A program made the position numbers and the translations under genes. Of a stretch of DNA of 64,000 bases, positions 11,898 to 23,135 are shown piece after piece. Numbering within the stretch: the stretch's first letter is position 1; every line of letters begins with the position of its first letter. The notes beneath the pieces are model-generated. The model saw nothing but the letters and a program-made list of their open reading frames with translations. It was not told the origin of the DNA and did no database searches. The DNA comes from Paraphaeosphaeria minitans (lineage: Eukaryota; Ascomycota; Dothideomycetes; Pleosporales; Didymosphaeriaceae): the NCBI GenBank assembly GCA_015832175.1, contig WJXW01000002.1:4748502-4812501 (forward strand), in the 5' to 3' direction.

Positions 11898-13861
11898 CTA
11901 CGAGCTACCCGCCTGCTTAACGAGCTCCGCAACCTTCCTCGCTAAATCCTCGGCCTCGGCCTTCGTCGCAGCCTCTGCATACACGCGCACCGCGTCCTCG
12001 GTCCCGCTCGCGCGCGCAAAACTCCGTCCCTGCCGGACCTTGCTGACCTCGACGTCAATCTGCTTCTGAAGGCCCTCAGGTGAGGTGAGTCTACGCTCAG
12101 CGTCGGTCGTCTTGAAGATGGTGCGATCGGACACGAGGACCTTGAGCAGGCGGTTGGGCAAATCGGTGTACGTGGACAGCCACTCCTGGGTGGTCCAGCT
12201 CTTGTGGGCAAGCACGACCTCGACGAGCAGCGCGTCGGAGAGGGCGTCGCCGACGGACTGGTTGATGAGGTCGATGCAGGCGCGTAGTACGGAAAGAGCC
12301 TCGGCCTGGCCGGGATTCTTGGGCTCGTACTTTGCAATGGTGTCGAGGGTGTCGGCAGAGAAGATGACGGTGCCGTGGCCGTTGGCTTCGAAGTAAACGC
12401 CAATGTCGAGCTTCTCGGCGGCGTGGTGCAGGTGCTTGACGCCGGTAGGCGTGCAGTCAACCTTGAGCTTGAGGTGCTGCTCGACGTACTGGGTTGCGGC
12501 GCCGTTGGCGTAGGCGGTCTGGACGACACCGATCTTGATGGAGTCGGCGAGGCCAGCAAGGCGGACCTGGTCGCCGAGGAAGGATGCGACAAGGGTGGCG
12601 ATGCGGTCGCCGTCGAGCAGGCGGAATACGTTGGCCTGGTCCTTGAAGTAGAAGACGACGCGGTCGGCGTCGCCGTCGAGCGAGCAGCAGCGGTCGCCGG
12701 GGCCGGTCTTGGACGAGGGGGGTGCGCGCTGGTTGGTCTTGACGAAGTCGGCACCGCACTGCAAGCTTTAGCATATATAACCCAAGGTGGATGAGAACGG
12801 TCTCACGTCGACGTTGAGGCTCTCGGGCTTGATCACGTTGTCGTTGACAACGTGGATCTCGAGAGCCTCCTCCTTGGGCGGCAGGTACTTGATGAGTTCG
12901 ACCAGCTTGGGCCCGCCTACGCCGTTGGCGCAGTCGATAGTCAAGCTGCCCTGTGGCCTCTTGCCCTTGAGCGCTGTTTTGAAGGCGGCACCGAACTTCT
13001 CGTAGTACCCCTTTTCGCTGGGGGTGCCATAGGCGTCCTTGGTACCCTCAGTGTTGAGGCAGCGCACCATGTAGTGTAGCTGCGGCGTGGTCAAAAAGCC
13101 GTAGTCCTTGACCTCAGCGCCCGCGGCCTTGAGCCCGTCCTGCACGCAGCCCAGTAGCCGAGCGCCCGATGCGCGTGTGTCCCTGGCGACAACGACGCGG
13201 GCGGGTGCGTCGAGGTCGATCTTGTACTTCGATGCGATCTCGTTGTAGTACTGTAGCACTTCGTCGCCGTTGGCCTTGTTGGCCATGTCGGTGCTGAGAA
13301 CCTCCCACTCCTCCTGCAGCATGTTGCCCTGCCCGGATTAGCTGTGCGTCTTGCAGCATGTCGCCCTGACATCATCAGCCATGCGATGAGCGTGTGCACC
13401 CACCAGCGGCTCGACCAGCTTCACGCCGTTGTCTTCGGGCGGGTTGTGCGACGCCGTGATCATAACACCGATCCATTTTCCCTTTAGGGAGCGCGACCGC
13501 AGCGCGGCTACCAGACCCACGCGCGTGAGCACCGAGTCGAGGACGTCGCTGCATCCGTAAGTCTGGGTTCACGTTTTGTTCGTCCGAGGCGGTGTGATGT
13601 GGGAGCGGCCGGGCGAGAGCAGCGTGGTGTATTACACATTGAGCCCATGGCAAGCGGGGTCGAGATGCTTCCCAACAGCAATGCCAAACGCGCCAACATC
13701 AGGCCAGATGTGCAGACTCACGCCTTTGTCCTGAACTGTTCTCCGTCAGCGCATCCTGGAACCACTCAATCGCGCAGACCTACTCCAGCAGTCCCATATA
13801 TGTACTTCAGGCCCTCGGGCGCGGGGTGCTTCTGCACAGCGTCGACAATGGCCTTCGACAT
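11898..13861 (-). CDS. PCM1: Phosphoacetylglucosamine mutase (five exons)
   Basis: Interconverts GlcNAc-6-phosphate and GlcNAc-1-phosphate, the step before UDP-GlcNAc, which feeds chitin, N-glycans and GPI anchors. Exons on the minus strand: 13,861-13,784; 13,735-13,722; 13,548-13,404; 13,328-12,807; 12,758-11,898. Introns are 48, 173, 75 and 48 nt, all GT...AG, and the joined frame is 539 residues (family about 540-560). The sequence gives IYGTAGFRTKADVLDSVL near the N terminus. It also has the phospho-serine loop [11 protein letters not shown] (Ser64), the Mg-binding DGDADR (281-286), the sugar-binding FEANGHG (376-382) and the phosphate-binding [12 protein letters not shown] (from Arg502). 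All key residues are present. The second coding exon is only 14 nt (FRTKA), easily missed by gene finders. The start is the first Met before the YGTAG block. Confidence 0.93.
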
Positions 13862-13869
13862 GATGTGGA

Positions 13870-14890
13870 CCTGGGAAGTGTAGCGTAAACAAAATATTCG
13901 GCAATTGGAGGATGAAGAGATTAAAAAGGCGAGTATGCCGTAGAAGAAAGAAACAAAGCTGGTCTGACGAGATAAGAGAGAAAACAGGCGGGGAAAGTAG
14001 CTCGCGCTTGTCCACCAGGACCCCGCTGAGCCTCAATCTCACGGCAACCCGCCGCCCAATCATGTGAGTTTAGGGCCACACCACGTGCTGACGTAACTGA
14101 GAGCCGTGCGGTAGAGTAAGGATTAGGGTAGCGAGCGACTATGGGTAGTGAGCGGGAAATATAGGACGACATCTATGAATAGAAATAATACAACTTAGTT
14201 AATCCGCAATAGGGGTGTCGACTCGTCTATACTGAAAGCCACCAAGCGTGGGAAGGCAATGCGTTTGGGAACTCTGGGAATCCGCAGTGGAGAGATCCAC
14301 TCTGTTTGGACAGAATCTGTATCACGTAGTAGTGGTGCTTTTATTACATCATCGGCTGTATTGGTGGCGAGTTTTTCGTAAGACATCTCAACGCGTCTGT
14401 CCTCGAAGAGATGCATTGAACAGCGAGCATCACCTCGAATGAGATGGAATATGTATGCAGGGCTATATGAACGCCGGAAACAGACTATGAGGACACTGTA
14501 CAGGAAGATCCCACGAGCCTTGCACTGCCCTAGTATGTTTCGGTTACAAGGATACATCAGCTGCTAGGGCTTCCAGTGTATCGATATCCTAGCTTTGTCA
14601 TGCTTCCCAGATGAACAATCATCCAACACTATAGTGGGGTCCTGACAATGCACCCGTTTACCGTGAGCTGACCTAGCCAAAGCCTAGGGCGTCTCCTGCC
14701 TAAATCATCCGCTGTCTCTGTGAAGAGCCGAGCTATGGCGACTTTAGTTGTACAGCATGTGTGAGAAGAGCTTTCCAAAACTATGCGGCGGCACAGTTCC
14801 TGCAGGGGGAGAACAGATAAGAGACGATGAAAGCCGGACGTGGTGCAGAGGGCAAAACAGGTAACGAAATGGACTTCACTATTCCCATCT
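13870..14890. other. intergenic region with one unrecognised minus-strand ORF
   Basis: Upstream region of the mutase gene. It includes an open frame at 14,557-14,195 (minus, 120 codons) with no recognised domain. A part from residue ~59 (MSYEKLATN...) looks protein-like, but no splice pattern or homology supports a gene. The remainder shows no features. Confidence 0.35.
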
Positions 14891-14892
14891 GC

Positions 14893-15486
14893 TCAGTTGA
14901 ACCAATTCACACCCCGGATACAGTGATCGCAAAGGTAACCCGTTACAAGCGCATAAAACCCCTTGTGCAGCGTGTCAATCACCTGCTCGTTGATCGGCCA
15001 TGTCCACGGCAACGCGCTTGTCCCCGCGGTATTCTCCACTACCTGATCCATCATGATCCGGATCCCGGTGTGCATAAAGCTCGCGAAAGGTCCAATAATG
15101 CCATAGTAAGAAAGAACTCCGCGAACAGCGCCGGCTATCATGCCCATACCATGGTGGTGGATGTTGTTCAGCAAGTCGATGTGGCGGTCGTAAAAGTCGG
15201 GGGTTACATGAAAGTGATTTCCGATGGTACGCGCGGGTACGTAAGATGCGGGTCGGTGAGTAATGAATTGCTCGAGCCAATTTGTGCCGCCCATTGCAAA
15301 GGCGCCGATGAAGCCAGCTCCGATACCAATGGCGACGGCGGAGCCGAAACCGACTTTTGGGAAGGCGGGGAACGAAGATTTGGCGTCGGGATATGCTAGA
15401 GATAGGAATCAATATCATGATGGTGGAATGGGCGTCGTAGTCGATTACTTACACAAAGTGCCGGTGACGGTGTGGTGCTGAGGCAT
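14893..15486 (-). CDS. Small membrane protein of unknown function (two exons)
   Basis: Exon 1 is 15,486-15,453, the intron 15,452-15,396 (57 nt, GTAAGT donor, CTCTAG acceptor) and exon 2 15,395-14,893. The product is 178 residues. After a short polar N terminus (MPQHHTVTG) there is a Gly/Ala-rich hydrophobic segment at about residues 27-45 (AVAIGIGAGFIGAFAMGG), a likely membrane helix. A conserved-looking region follows with HHHGMGMIAGAVRGVLSYYG and PWTWPINEQVIDTLHKGF. The splice restores the hydrophobic segment, which supports the model. I do not recognise the family. The His-rich HIDLLNNIHHHG stretch could bind metal, but that is speculation. Confidence 0.7.
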
Positions 15487-15489
15487 GGC

Positions 15490-16170
15490 GATAGCGATGG
15501 GATAGGATGTAAGCTACAACGTCGGTTTTTTGGACAATGTAATAAAGTGCGTGGCGATGCCATGACGTTAAAATACAGACGTGCATGGTGCGCAAACGCG
15601 TGCCGTAGGCATGCGATCAACCTGACGTCACAGATAGCACTCCCATTTCTCGTAAGATGGTGAAGATCACAGGGAGATACCGAACATAATGTAATATCGT
15701 TTTATTTATTTGCACGTAGATGACAGATTAGTTTAAACCTTGCTACTCTTCCAACTCTTGGTTTACACAGATCTTAGATTCTCAGCATTCGTGAGCGCGA
15801 ACGCTACAGTGCTCACCCTAGAAGAGTGCCGCAGATTGTCCTGCAACGTCTGGCTCCTACTGTGCCGGCGTTGGCTATCAACATCAGCACCGCCTCAAGT
15901 GGACGTTTCACAAGTGGCGGCGGCAAATATTGGTCTTCAACGCACGCTCTGCCACATATAGTTATGCATCAAACCTACCTCGCTGCAGGCTACTATCTTT
16001 GGAGAAATAGACTCGATCGATTGATGAACTGAGTTTGCTACCTAGGATTTGTAAATAGTTGTTCAGCATTGCTCAAGTTACTACAACAGAAAACGCGGTG
16101 GTAAGTGTTTGTCAACTTGTTAGGTTAGGTACCGGTATCCTGGCCCCAACACGGACCGTGTGGCAGGGTC
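15490..16170. other. intergenic region, no supported gene
   Basis: GC-balanced sequence with only short overlapping open frames on the plus strand. No domain, splice structure or RNA gene was recognised. Confidence 0.45.
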
Positions 16171-16176
16171 ACAACG

Positions 16177-16560
16177 CTAAGCGTGACTTGTTGGGTTGCA
16201 GCCGCTATTATCAGTCAGCCTCTCGTCTCTACCAATGTTAAGCGGGTTTGTCATGAGGGTACCAGCGATGCGTCCATCTAGTCGTTGTCTCTCCGCTGCA
16301 ATGTCTGCAACAACAGTCTCCGGGGCTTTTTCGTTGGTCACGTCTACGTAATGGTAGACCAATTCACTTCCGAATTCGTGCTTCATTCGTTCGGCAGACT
16401 CCTTGAACGCTGGGTCTGGCTGTTCCGTCGATCGAGACAGTGGACATTCCTCTTGTTAGTTGTGCCGTCGTCTGAACGCCTCTCGGCAATACTCACCCCT
16501 TCCGCCAGCCTCGACGACACCTTCTGCCATTGACAGCCCTAATCCGCGACCACCACCTGT
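16177..16560 (-). pseudogene. Fragment of a short-chain dehydrogenase/reductase
   Basis: On the minus strand the Rossmann nucleotide-binding motif TGGGRGLG is followed by LSMAEGVVEAGGR, then a donor GTGAGT at 16,496 and an acceptor near 16,451. The frame resumes with RSTEQPDPAFKESAERMKHE, the VDVTNE segment and a helix ending DGRIAG. In classical SDR enzymes the NNAG strand, catalytic Ser and Tyr-x3-Lys should follow. Instead the frame runs into 24 unrelated residues and stops at 16,177. The N-terminal beta strand before TGGG is also not in frame. Only the first third of an SDR gene remains. Confidence 0.65.
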
Positions 16561-16564
16561 GTCT

Positions 16565-18295
16565 GGTAAACATCGATTATAAAGGCAGTGGTCATAATCT
16601 GCAATGGGGGAACCACGGTAGGCTTCACAAGAAGATTATTCCCTGCAAAGGATTCGAGCTAGACTCCCGCACCACCGGGTAGACTGTACAGTGAAGTGGT
16701 CATAGCTACTAGCGGTGCTCCTTCCAAGGCATTAACAGTACTTTTGAGAGTCGGGCCCGCGTGTATATTCTACTTTCGGGTTAAGCTACATGAGATACCA
16801 ACGTACTTCCCTCAATACTGTCAGAGAAGAAGGCTCAGCGGAGTGCGCGTATATATTCCTCCAGGTGTTTTCACGCATGGAAATGGAGAATCCCAATGCT
16901 TGGAGGCCGCAGGATCAATATAGTTTGTGTGAAGCCGGCGTCGGCACGGGTCTCTGTGCGCCATTAAAGCATGCTTATGGAGAAGGATGCGGGGGCGGAT
17001 GCGGGATGACGCCGGGACAAGCCTTAGATTTGCAATAACGGAGATTGTTCATTCTCCGATTGCATTCTGAGTGAGAGGCGACACTGATAGCAGCAGGTGC
17101 CTCTTTATTTTATTGCTCAGTTCTCAGTGGAAAAAAATATTCCTTTTCGTAGCTGGCAACAGGGCTATATTGTGATGAAACAGGAACGAATGGAAACCCG
17201 CAGCACTTCCTTTGAGGAAGTACATTCAGCCGATGTATGTCCCCTCAACAATTTTACTTAGTGTTAACGATAAGTTGCTGAAAGAATCTACATGTGGCGC
17301 AACGTGTCTTATCGTTCTTTGAACGTCACGTGACGTCTTCATCCCCAACGTGTGCAACCACTATAAATACTTCGGACACGGTGGGCAAGAAAGCCGCTTT
17401 TGCTACCAATTCTCCCACTTGCGTAGATGAAGCTTCTGTAACAGTCCCTGCAATTCCATGATCCAGAGCGCTACTGCGGCGTATCAGCCAGCCTTCGAAA
17501 TGCAACGCTTGCTCCAGTTACTTGGGGCGGCGACCTTAGTACAAGATTGTGGCCGCTACGTAATGATGAAGTTGCGGTGTGACGTGAAGCACTACGTCAA
17601 TAAGCTGCACCATATTATGCCACCCTCAGCTAGTGCTTACAGGAACAGTTCTCTATACATATTAACATGCCTATGCATCTACCCACTGGTGTGCCAATCG
17701 CGTATCTTCTAAAACATATAAGAATAGGCGGTAGCTATGTAAGATACAGCATATATAGGATATTCGTGAATACATTCATAATTAAGAGAAAGGAGATACT
17801 GAAGCAATACAAAATAAGGCTAAGTAGGCCATATTAGCAAATCAGTTGGAACGAGTGCATTGAGGTCAGGTCCGCACAATCGAGCAGGGGCCACAGCACT
17901 TATCGCACTAGCCCAGGGGTCAAACCAACAGAATAGAGTTAACAGAGATCAACATAGAAGTCATCATCAATTAATACACAATCACCACCCATCATCACAC
18001 CCTATTGCATACGAGCAGCTTATCTAACAGCTAAATTCCCTTAGTTGGTGCTTTAATTAATCCGTCTGCAGCTTACGATAAACACGTTAATTACCGTAAT
18101 ACACGTATATGTATGCATGTTCGGTACAAACCTACGAATTGGTAATCTATAGGGCATCTGGACCGTCTCTTATGCATACATCCTTATTTTTGTTCAAAGC
18201 CAACCCTGCACCCTATCATCAGACAGTAGCATCGGCACGTCCGAGCAGCTCAGTTCTCGTATTGCTTAAAACAGGAACACGTCCCTTGGAAGAAA
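16565..18295. other. intergenic region, one promoter-like site, no supported gene
   Basis: About 1.7 kb with short open frames. The frame 16,790-17,038 (Gly/Cys-rich tail GEGCGGGCGM) and the frame 17,458-17,712 have no recognised features. AT content rises toward 17,700-18,100, but the sequence is not RIP-like. Confidence 0.4.
17324..17369 (+). promoter_or_regulatory. Promoter-like palindrome plus TATA box without an intact gene
   Basis: A perfect 12-bp palindrome CGTCACGTGACG (E-box CACGTG with an overlapping CRE-like TGACGTC) at 17,324-17,335 is followed 27 bp later by TATAAATA at 17,362. The first downstream ATG (17,427) reads M-K-L-L then TAA, after which the same frame stays open for another 46 codons. 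This looks like the promoter and start of a decayed small gene; the gene itself is not supported. Confidence 0.35.
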
Positions 18296-18298
18296 TGA

Positions 18299-18306
18299 TA
18301 TATAAA
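18299..18306 (+). promoter_or_regulatory. TATA box of the secreted-protein gene
   Basis: TATATAAA 122 bp upstream of the ATG at 18,428, followed by a C/A-rich leader and a good start context (GTCAACATGCG). Confidence 0.55.
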
Positions 18307-18427
18307 GTGCATGGAATCTCAGGTTTTTAATTCTGCATCAGTTCCAGCATCTAAACAGTGCAACATCCAGTCAGCTCTCTGATTAACTTATTCACCAACC
18401 CCACTTTACCATCAAAACACCGTCAAC

Positions 18428-18759
18428 ATGCGTTTCGCTATCGCCATTTTCACCCTTATCGCTGCCACTGTGGCTAGTCCTGCACCAGCTGCTGTTCTCG
18501 ATCCAGCTCCTTCTGTTGGCTCGTCTTGCAGCTGTGGTACCCGTAAGTCTCTTTCTCCAACTGAATTTCCCCCAAGACTAGCGCATTCTCTCGTTCTCGC
18601 CAAGGTATTGCGGCCTAGCTTGATGGCCATTGCTAATTGCGATCTATCACAGCACCCAATATCGTCTACAGCGAATGCTTCTCGACCCCTGATGGCTCGA
18701 CTGTGCTCTACCTCTGCGAATCGTCATGCACTTGGCAGTCAATCGGTACCGGATGCTAG
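18428..18759 (+). CDS. Small secreted cysteine-rich protein, effector candidate (two exons)
   Basis: Exon 1 is 18,428-18,542, the intron 18,543-18,652 (110 nt, GTAAGT donor, TGCTAAT branch site, ATCACAG acceptor) and exon 2 18,653-18,759, ending in TAG. The spliced product is 73 residues. It has a clear signal peptide (MRFAIAIFTLIAATVAS, predicted cut near residue 17), a Pro/Ala-rich propeptide-like stretch, and then a mature part with six Cys (34, 36, 47, 60, 64, 73). These allow three disulfides, with the last Cys as the final residue. Reading through the intron instead gives a 124-codon frame that loses the Cys pattern, so the spliced form is preferred. The length, signal, Cys content and position at the border of a RIP-mutated AT-rich block fit a fungal effector or other apoplastic protein. 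No known family is recognised. Confidence 0.8.
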
Positions 18760-18769
18760 ACGGATCGCA

Positions 18770-19450
18770 AAGGTCGAATTTCGAGAGGGACAGGAGAGCT
18801 AATGTGGTGGTACAGAATTTCATTAAAGCAGTCTCGGATGCATACAGTACGTGGAATTAGTGTTAGGCGACACAGGGTTCAGCAACTACGTACTGTGGAC
18901 CATTCGGTCATTAATATCTGCAGAAATTAAATTGCAAAGTAGTCGTGATCCATTGCAGGCTTGCACATAATTCTTCTTAAGAGCCTCTTCTGGCACATTC
19001 CGGTCCATCATCTCCTAAAAGCAGTCGAACGCTTACTATACGCCCTTCCTCTTTGTCTCTCTTTCTACTGCTACCACTTCTACCTCTTTTACTACCTCTT
19101 CTCCACTACTACCCTCTTGCTCCTACTCTATCTCCTCGCCTATCTATTTATTAGTCTCCTCTCTCCTCTCTTTATCTGTCTCCTCTCCCCTGCAAATATC
19201 ACACTTCTCTTCTCCCTCCTTGCACCCTACCCGCTCCACCTCGCTCCTATCCAAATACCCACCTAACACCGCACGTCTGCACTGCTGCCCCTCAATTTCG
19301 CCTACTAATGCCTGCACTAATACATGCTCTTTTTTTTCCTACTTATCCTTAGCCGCTCGTTGTGCCCTCTTGTATAATTATTACCGCCTCACTCTACGCC
19401 CTATCTTATCCTGCCTAGCCACTCTCCTGCGCATAATCCAACACAGAAAA
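18770..19450. other. right island border with a polypyrimidine tract
   Basis: GC-balanced sequence passes into repeat sequence over this stretch. From about 19,040 to 19,260 the plus strand is strongly C/T-biased (CTCTTTGTCTCTCTTTCTAC and similar). The plus-strand frame here is Leu-rich low complexity and is probably an artefact of the bias. The other strand is purine-rich. No gene is supported. Confidence 0.5.
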
Positions 19451-20190
19451 TAGATAATTAATGTCAATAATACACTAGATGTTAGGGATGTTAACGCCTA
19501 TACCTAATACGCTTATTACTATAATTATCTACCTACTACCTAATATAAACGCCTCTAACATGCTTACCTTAGTAATAGCGTTATAGTAATATATATAGCA
19601 TTCTAACTACTGCGCTAGCTCTTAGACCTTATGGACTAAATTACTATATACTACTACCTTACCCCGTTTATACCTTTACAGTTTTTATTAAACCACGCCT
19701 AATACTATCTCCTCTACCTTATACTTCTTTACTGCCCTATCTACTTTTATTACCTAGTACGCCACGTTCGTTTACGCCGTCTTAGCCTAAAACACCTTAA
19801 CCTAGTTAGTATTAAAATATATTTACTAGAATAATTTGTCCTCTTTACTAAATAGTAACGTTGTGGTTAATAATACTATCTATATCTTAGTGGCCACTAA
19901 CTTGCCTAGCTACTACATCTAGTTATAGAATATATTCTGCCAGTTTAATATAACATAGTACTTATTAACTATAATCTAGTCTAACTACTATATTATTTAT
20001 AAATAGTTTATAAACGTTGCAAATTCCTATATAACTATAAACTGAGGTATTCCTAACACTATAGTAGCTATATTTGTTATGGGCTATGCCCTAATATATA
20101 TCCTTATTCTACACGCTTTAACCTTAGGCTTATTAGGTCCTTTAGATCTAATCTTCTAACCCTAGATATATAAGTTTAGTAGTAGAAGCT
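19450..20190. other. AT-rich RIP-degraded remnant
   Basis: TpA-dominated sequence. I could not follow one frame through it. It precedes the gag-like frame and may be the element's 5' region. Confidence 0.4.
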
Positions 20191-21600
20191 TAACTTCTAC
20201 TCTTTATAAATTTATAAAAGTATTATGTTTAGTAATTTAGCTTATTAAGTATTAAGCCTTTTATATTAAATTTATTACTTCGTTCTACTATAGGGTAGAA
20301 CGTTTTTATCACCTACTAACGTTACTAAGTAACACTTATAAACTAAAAATTTAGAACTAAAAGCTTCTACTAAAACTTTTAATTTAAGGATAAATAAGTA
20401 TATATAATAAGGGTATTACTTATAGTAAAACGTAGAATAAAATAATAAAAGGATTATTTACCTCTTTAACTTACAGCTTAAGGCCCTAGGAGTAGAGGTA
20501 ATAGATACGTAATAGTTCCTTATAGAAGTATAGACCCTAATCTATTATAAAGATAGTTTTTGGACGTAGGGACATAACCTTTAGAAGGGCGCAGAGATAG
20601 CGCCTAAGGCGTTATAAGACTTCTATATAGTAACTAGAAGTACTGCCACTAACCCTATAATTTAGTAGTAATTAGCCCTACGAGAGAAATTGCTTATAGA
20701 AATAGTAATAAAGCGCGAACAAAGTTACTACTTAAAAATTATAGACCTAGCCTATTTTAATAGTAATTAAAAGGATTATTACTAGTTTAAGATAATTATG
20801 TAATATAAGTTATTAGAGGATAGACACCTCCTTAAGAGTATACCTAGATAAATTATAAGTTAATTATCTAGAAGAGCTTCTATAATAGGCCTTACCTATT
20901 TAGAGAAACACGCTAACTACTCTAAAATAGAATTTTAGGACATTTTAGGCTAGAACTTTCTAAATTACTTTGCTAAAGAGGTAGCGCGTAATCGCCTCTT
21001 TCTAATAAAATAGGGTATATAGAAACTTTAGAACTTTAACCTAGATTTTAATAACTACGCAATAGAAGTAGAAGAAAGTAATAATTATAGAGTGAAGAGT
21101 ATTTACCTCTTCGCCCTTATAGTAGAACTGTAGAATAGACTAGTAATAGTTAATATTAATTCTACCTAGAGCCTCTTAGAGCTCTAGTAAAAGGTAGGAA
21201 AAATTAAAGAGAACCTATTTTAAAATAAAACTTACTAACTAGTCTAGATAGTAAATAAAGTATAGTTAGATAAAATAGACTAGGAGCCTATAAAAGCTAG
21301 CACTAGGAGGCCGAACTACTAGCTAAATTATAACTAACAAAGCCCTACTAAGAAGAAAAATAGTAAAATACACTAGATATAATAACGCGCGTCCTAGGTC
21401 TCTAAAGCTAAGTTAGAAAAGTGTTAGAGGGATAACGCCTACTTCTATTATAGAAAAACTAGGCACTATATAGAATAGTATAAGCTTCTCCTAGCTAATA
21501 AGCCTACTCTAGCCTACTTAGTAAAGGCGCGCTAAAGGAGTAACGCCTTAGAAGTTAACTCTAATAACTTTATTAGTTTAGAAAACTAGGCCCTCCTAGT
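20190..21600 (+). pseudogene. RIP-inactivated retrotransposon gag with zinc knuckle
   Basis: One frame (in phase with 20,951) persists with only TAG/TAA interruptions. At 20,951 it reads WNFLNYFAKEVARNRL with Trp restored from TAG, resembling the gag capsid helices of Gypsy-type elements. At about 21,422-21,470 it reads C-x-R-D-N-A-Y-F-Y-Y-R-K-T-R-H-Y-I-E-x-Y. Undoing TpG->TpA changes gives the C-x2-C-x4-H-x4-C zinc knuckle (Cys, Cys and the Gly before His all hit). No pol frame was recognised downstream. Called gag from the knuckle and the capsid-like region. Confidence 0.55.
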
Positions 21601-22860
21601 AATAGTTACCCCTAAGAGAAGTATATAGGAAATAATTAGTATAGTTTTAATAACTTTAAAAGGTTATAGTGTTATAGGCTAGCCTTAGAGAGTAAACAGA
21701 ACTGTAAGTGCCAAATGTAAAGGATAAATTCTAGGTATTAAGTCTCTATAGGGGGGTGTGCCGCTTATAAGAAGAGTCTTCCTTAGTAGGTCTACTTTTT
21801 TAGGGTAGTTCCTTTCCTTAAGATCCTTCTAAAGGCTAGGGCATAGCCCTAGCCTATTATATACCCTAGACCTTACTTAGTTTAAAACGTCTTATAGTTA
21901 TAAAGTAAACCTTAGAGATCTTAGGAGTATTATACTATAGTAAGGTAGTAGTGTTATAGGCGTTATTCTTTTATTAGGAACTTATTATTATTTTAGTAAG
22001 GGTTCCTTTATAGTATAGAGGTGGCCCTAAGGCAGTCTTAGGGCGAGGGCCCTTATTAGGCAGTTTATTTATTTACCTTATTATTATAAGGCGATAGGAT
22101 GACGCTCCTACCCTTTCTAATATAATTATTATGTGTTTCTTACTTTAGTAGTGTATTGCTATTATAGTCTTTTTATATCTATATTATTCTATCTTCCTTT
22201 TTCCCTTCTCTACTCTTTCTTTTTTATACTAACTCTAACCTATACCTATTCTAACTTTCTTAACTATTTATAACTACCTCTGTTCTTATCTTCTTTTAGC
22301 CCTAACCTAGTCCTCTTTCTATTCCTACGCTATACGCCTTTATACTTTTATTAGCCTTTTAGCCCTCTTCTTTAGCGTTCTGTTTATAGCTGTAGCTAAT
22401 ATTAACATTATTAATAATAGCCTTTAAAGTAGCACCACCTTAGTAAATATTTTTAGTTTTAGTAGTAGTAGTAGTAGTAATAACTTTTTAAACTTAAACT
22501 AGCGCCTTACTAAGCCTAGCTATGCGTATACTAAGGAGGAGATTAATAACACTAAAGTAAAAGAGATTCTCTAGAGCTTTAACACGCTTATATAGTAGCC
22601 TAATAGTAGTAATTACCTTTACTTTTTTATAACCTCTAAGAGGCGTGTACTAGCTAATCGCCCTAACTCTATTACTTCTACCTATACTTTAAAGCAGCTC
22701 TACGTTACTAAGAGCACAGTTCTTTAAAGAGATAGTTTAAATAAAAAGCTAGCTAACCCTAATATAGGCCTTATATATATTAAATATATTAGGCGCCTAA
22801 AGCGGCTTAGGCGTATAGAGTAAGTCTATAGCCTTGTATTCTAATATTATTAGGACTGAG
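21600..22860. other. AT-rich remnant with a traceable plus-strand frame
   Basis: Contains pyrimidine-rich sequence around 22,170-22,340 and a short (AGT)n run near 22,460. A plus-strand frame over about 22,380-22,850 includes SSSSSSNNFLNLN and KRRVLANRPNSITS. Its end is rich in Arg/Lys/Leu. It looks like a decayed protein of unknown family. The composition change at 22,858-22,925 (GGACTGAGGATTCGG) is a small patch of unmutated sequence. Confidence 0.35.
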
Positions 22861-22924
22861 GATTCGGACCCAGTATCGTCCGTGCGCTGGTACGTGCGCA
22901 CTGGCGCTAGTCTGTAAACAGCTA

Positions 22925-23135
22925 GCCCACTAACGCGCTATCTCGCGCATTAACGTACTATCTCAACGCACTATCCTGCGCACCAACGTACTATTTTAAC
23001 GCACTATTCTGCGCACTAACGCACTATCTTAACGCACTATCCCGTGCACTAACGTACTATCTTAACGCGCTATCCTACACACTAACGTACTATCTTAACA
23101 CACTATTATGCGCATTAATTCACAATTCACTATCT
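22925..23135. repeat. ~34-bp tandem repeat, about six copies
   Basis: Tandem units with the consensus GCGCACTAACGTACTATCTT followed by AACGCACTATCCT. Copies differ mainly by C/T and G/A changes. No coding content. Confidence 0.7.

Noticed and set aside
11942..12754. 270-codon Ser/Thr/Pro/Arg-rich frame inside the mutase gene
   Set aside because: Alternative frame of a GC-rich exon; the mutase motifs lie in the other frame.
14195..14557. 120-codon minus-strand ORF as a UstYa-like protein
   Set aside because: No HxxHC motifs or membrane helix followed by the family core; resemblance is limited to a few N-terminal residues.
16620..16690. Possible tRNA gene (GGATTCGAGC resembles a T-arm)
   Set aside because: No matching acceptor stem, D-arm or anticodon arm could be folded around it.
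16879..17038. 53-codon Gly/Cys-rich ORF as a second metallothionein
   Set aside because: Only four Cys, no CxC clusters across the protein, and no splice or promoter support.
19040..19266. Leu-rich open frame on the plus strand
   Set aside because: It follows from a polypyrimidine tract. The residues are low-complexity Leu/Ser/Tyr with no start context or domain.
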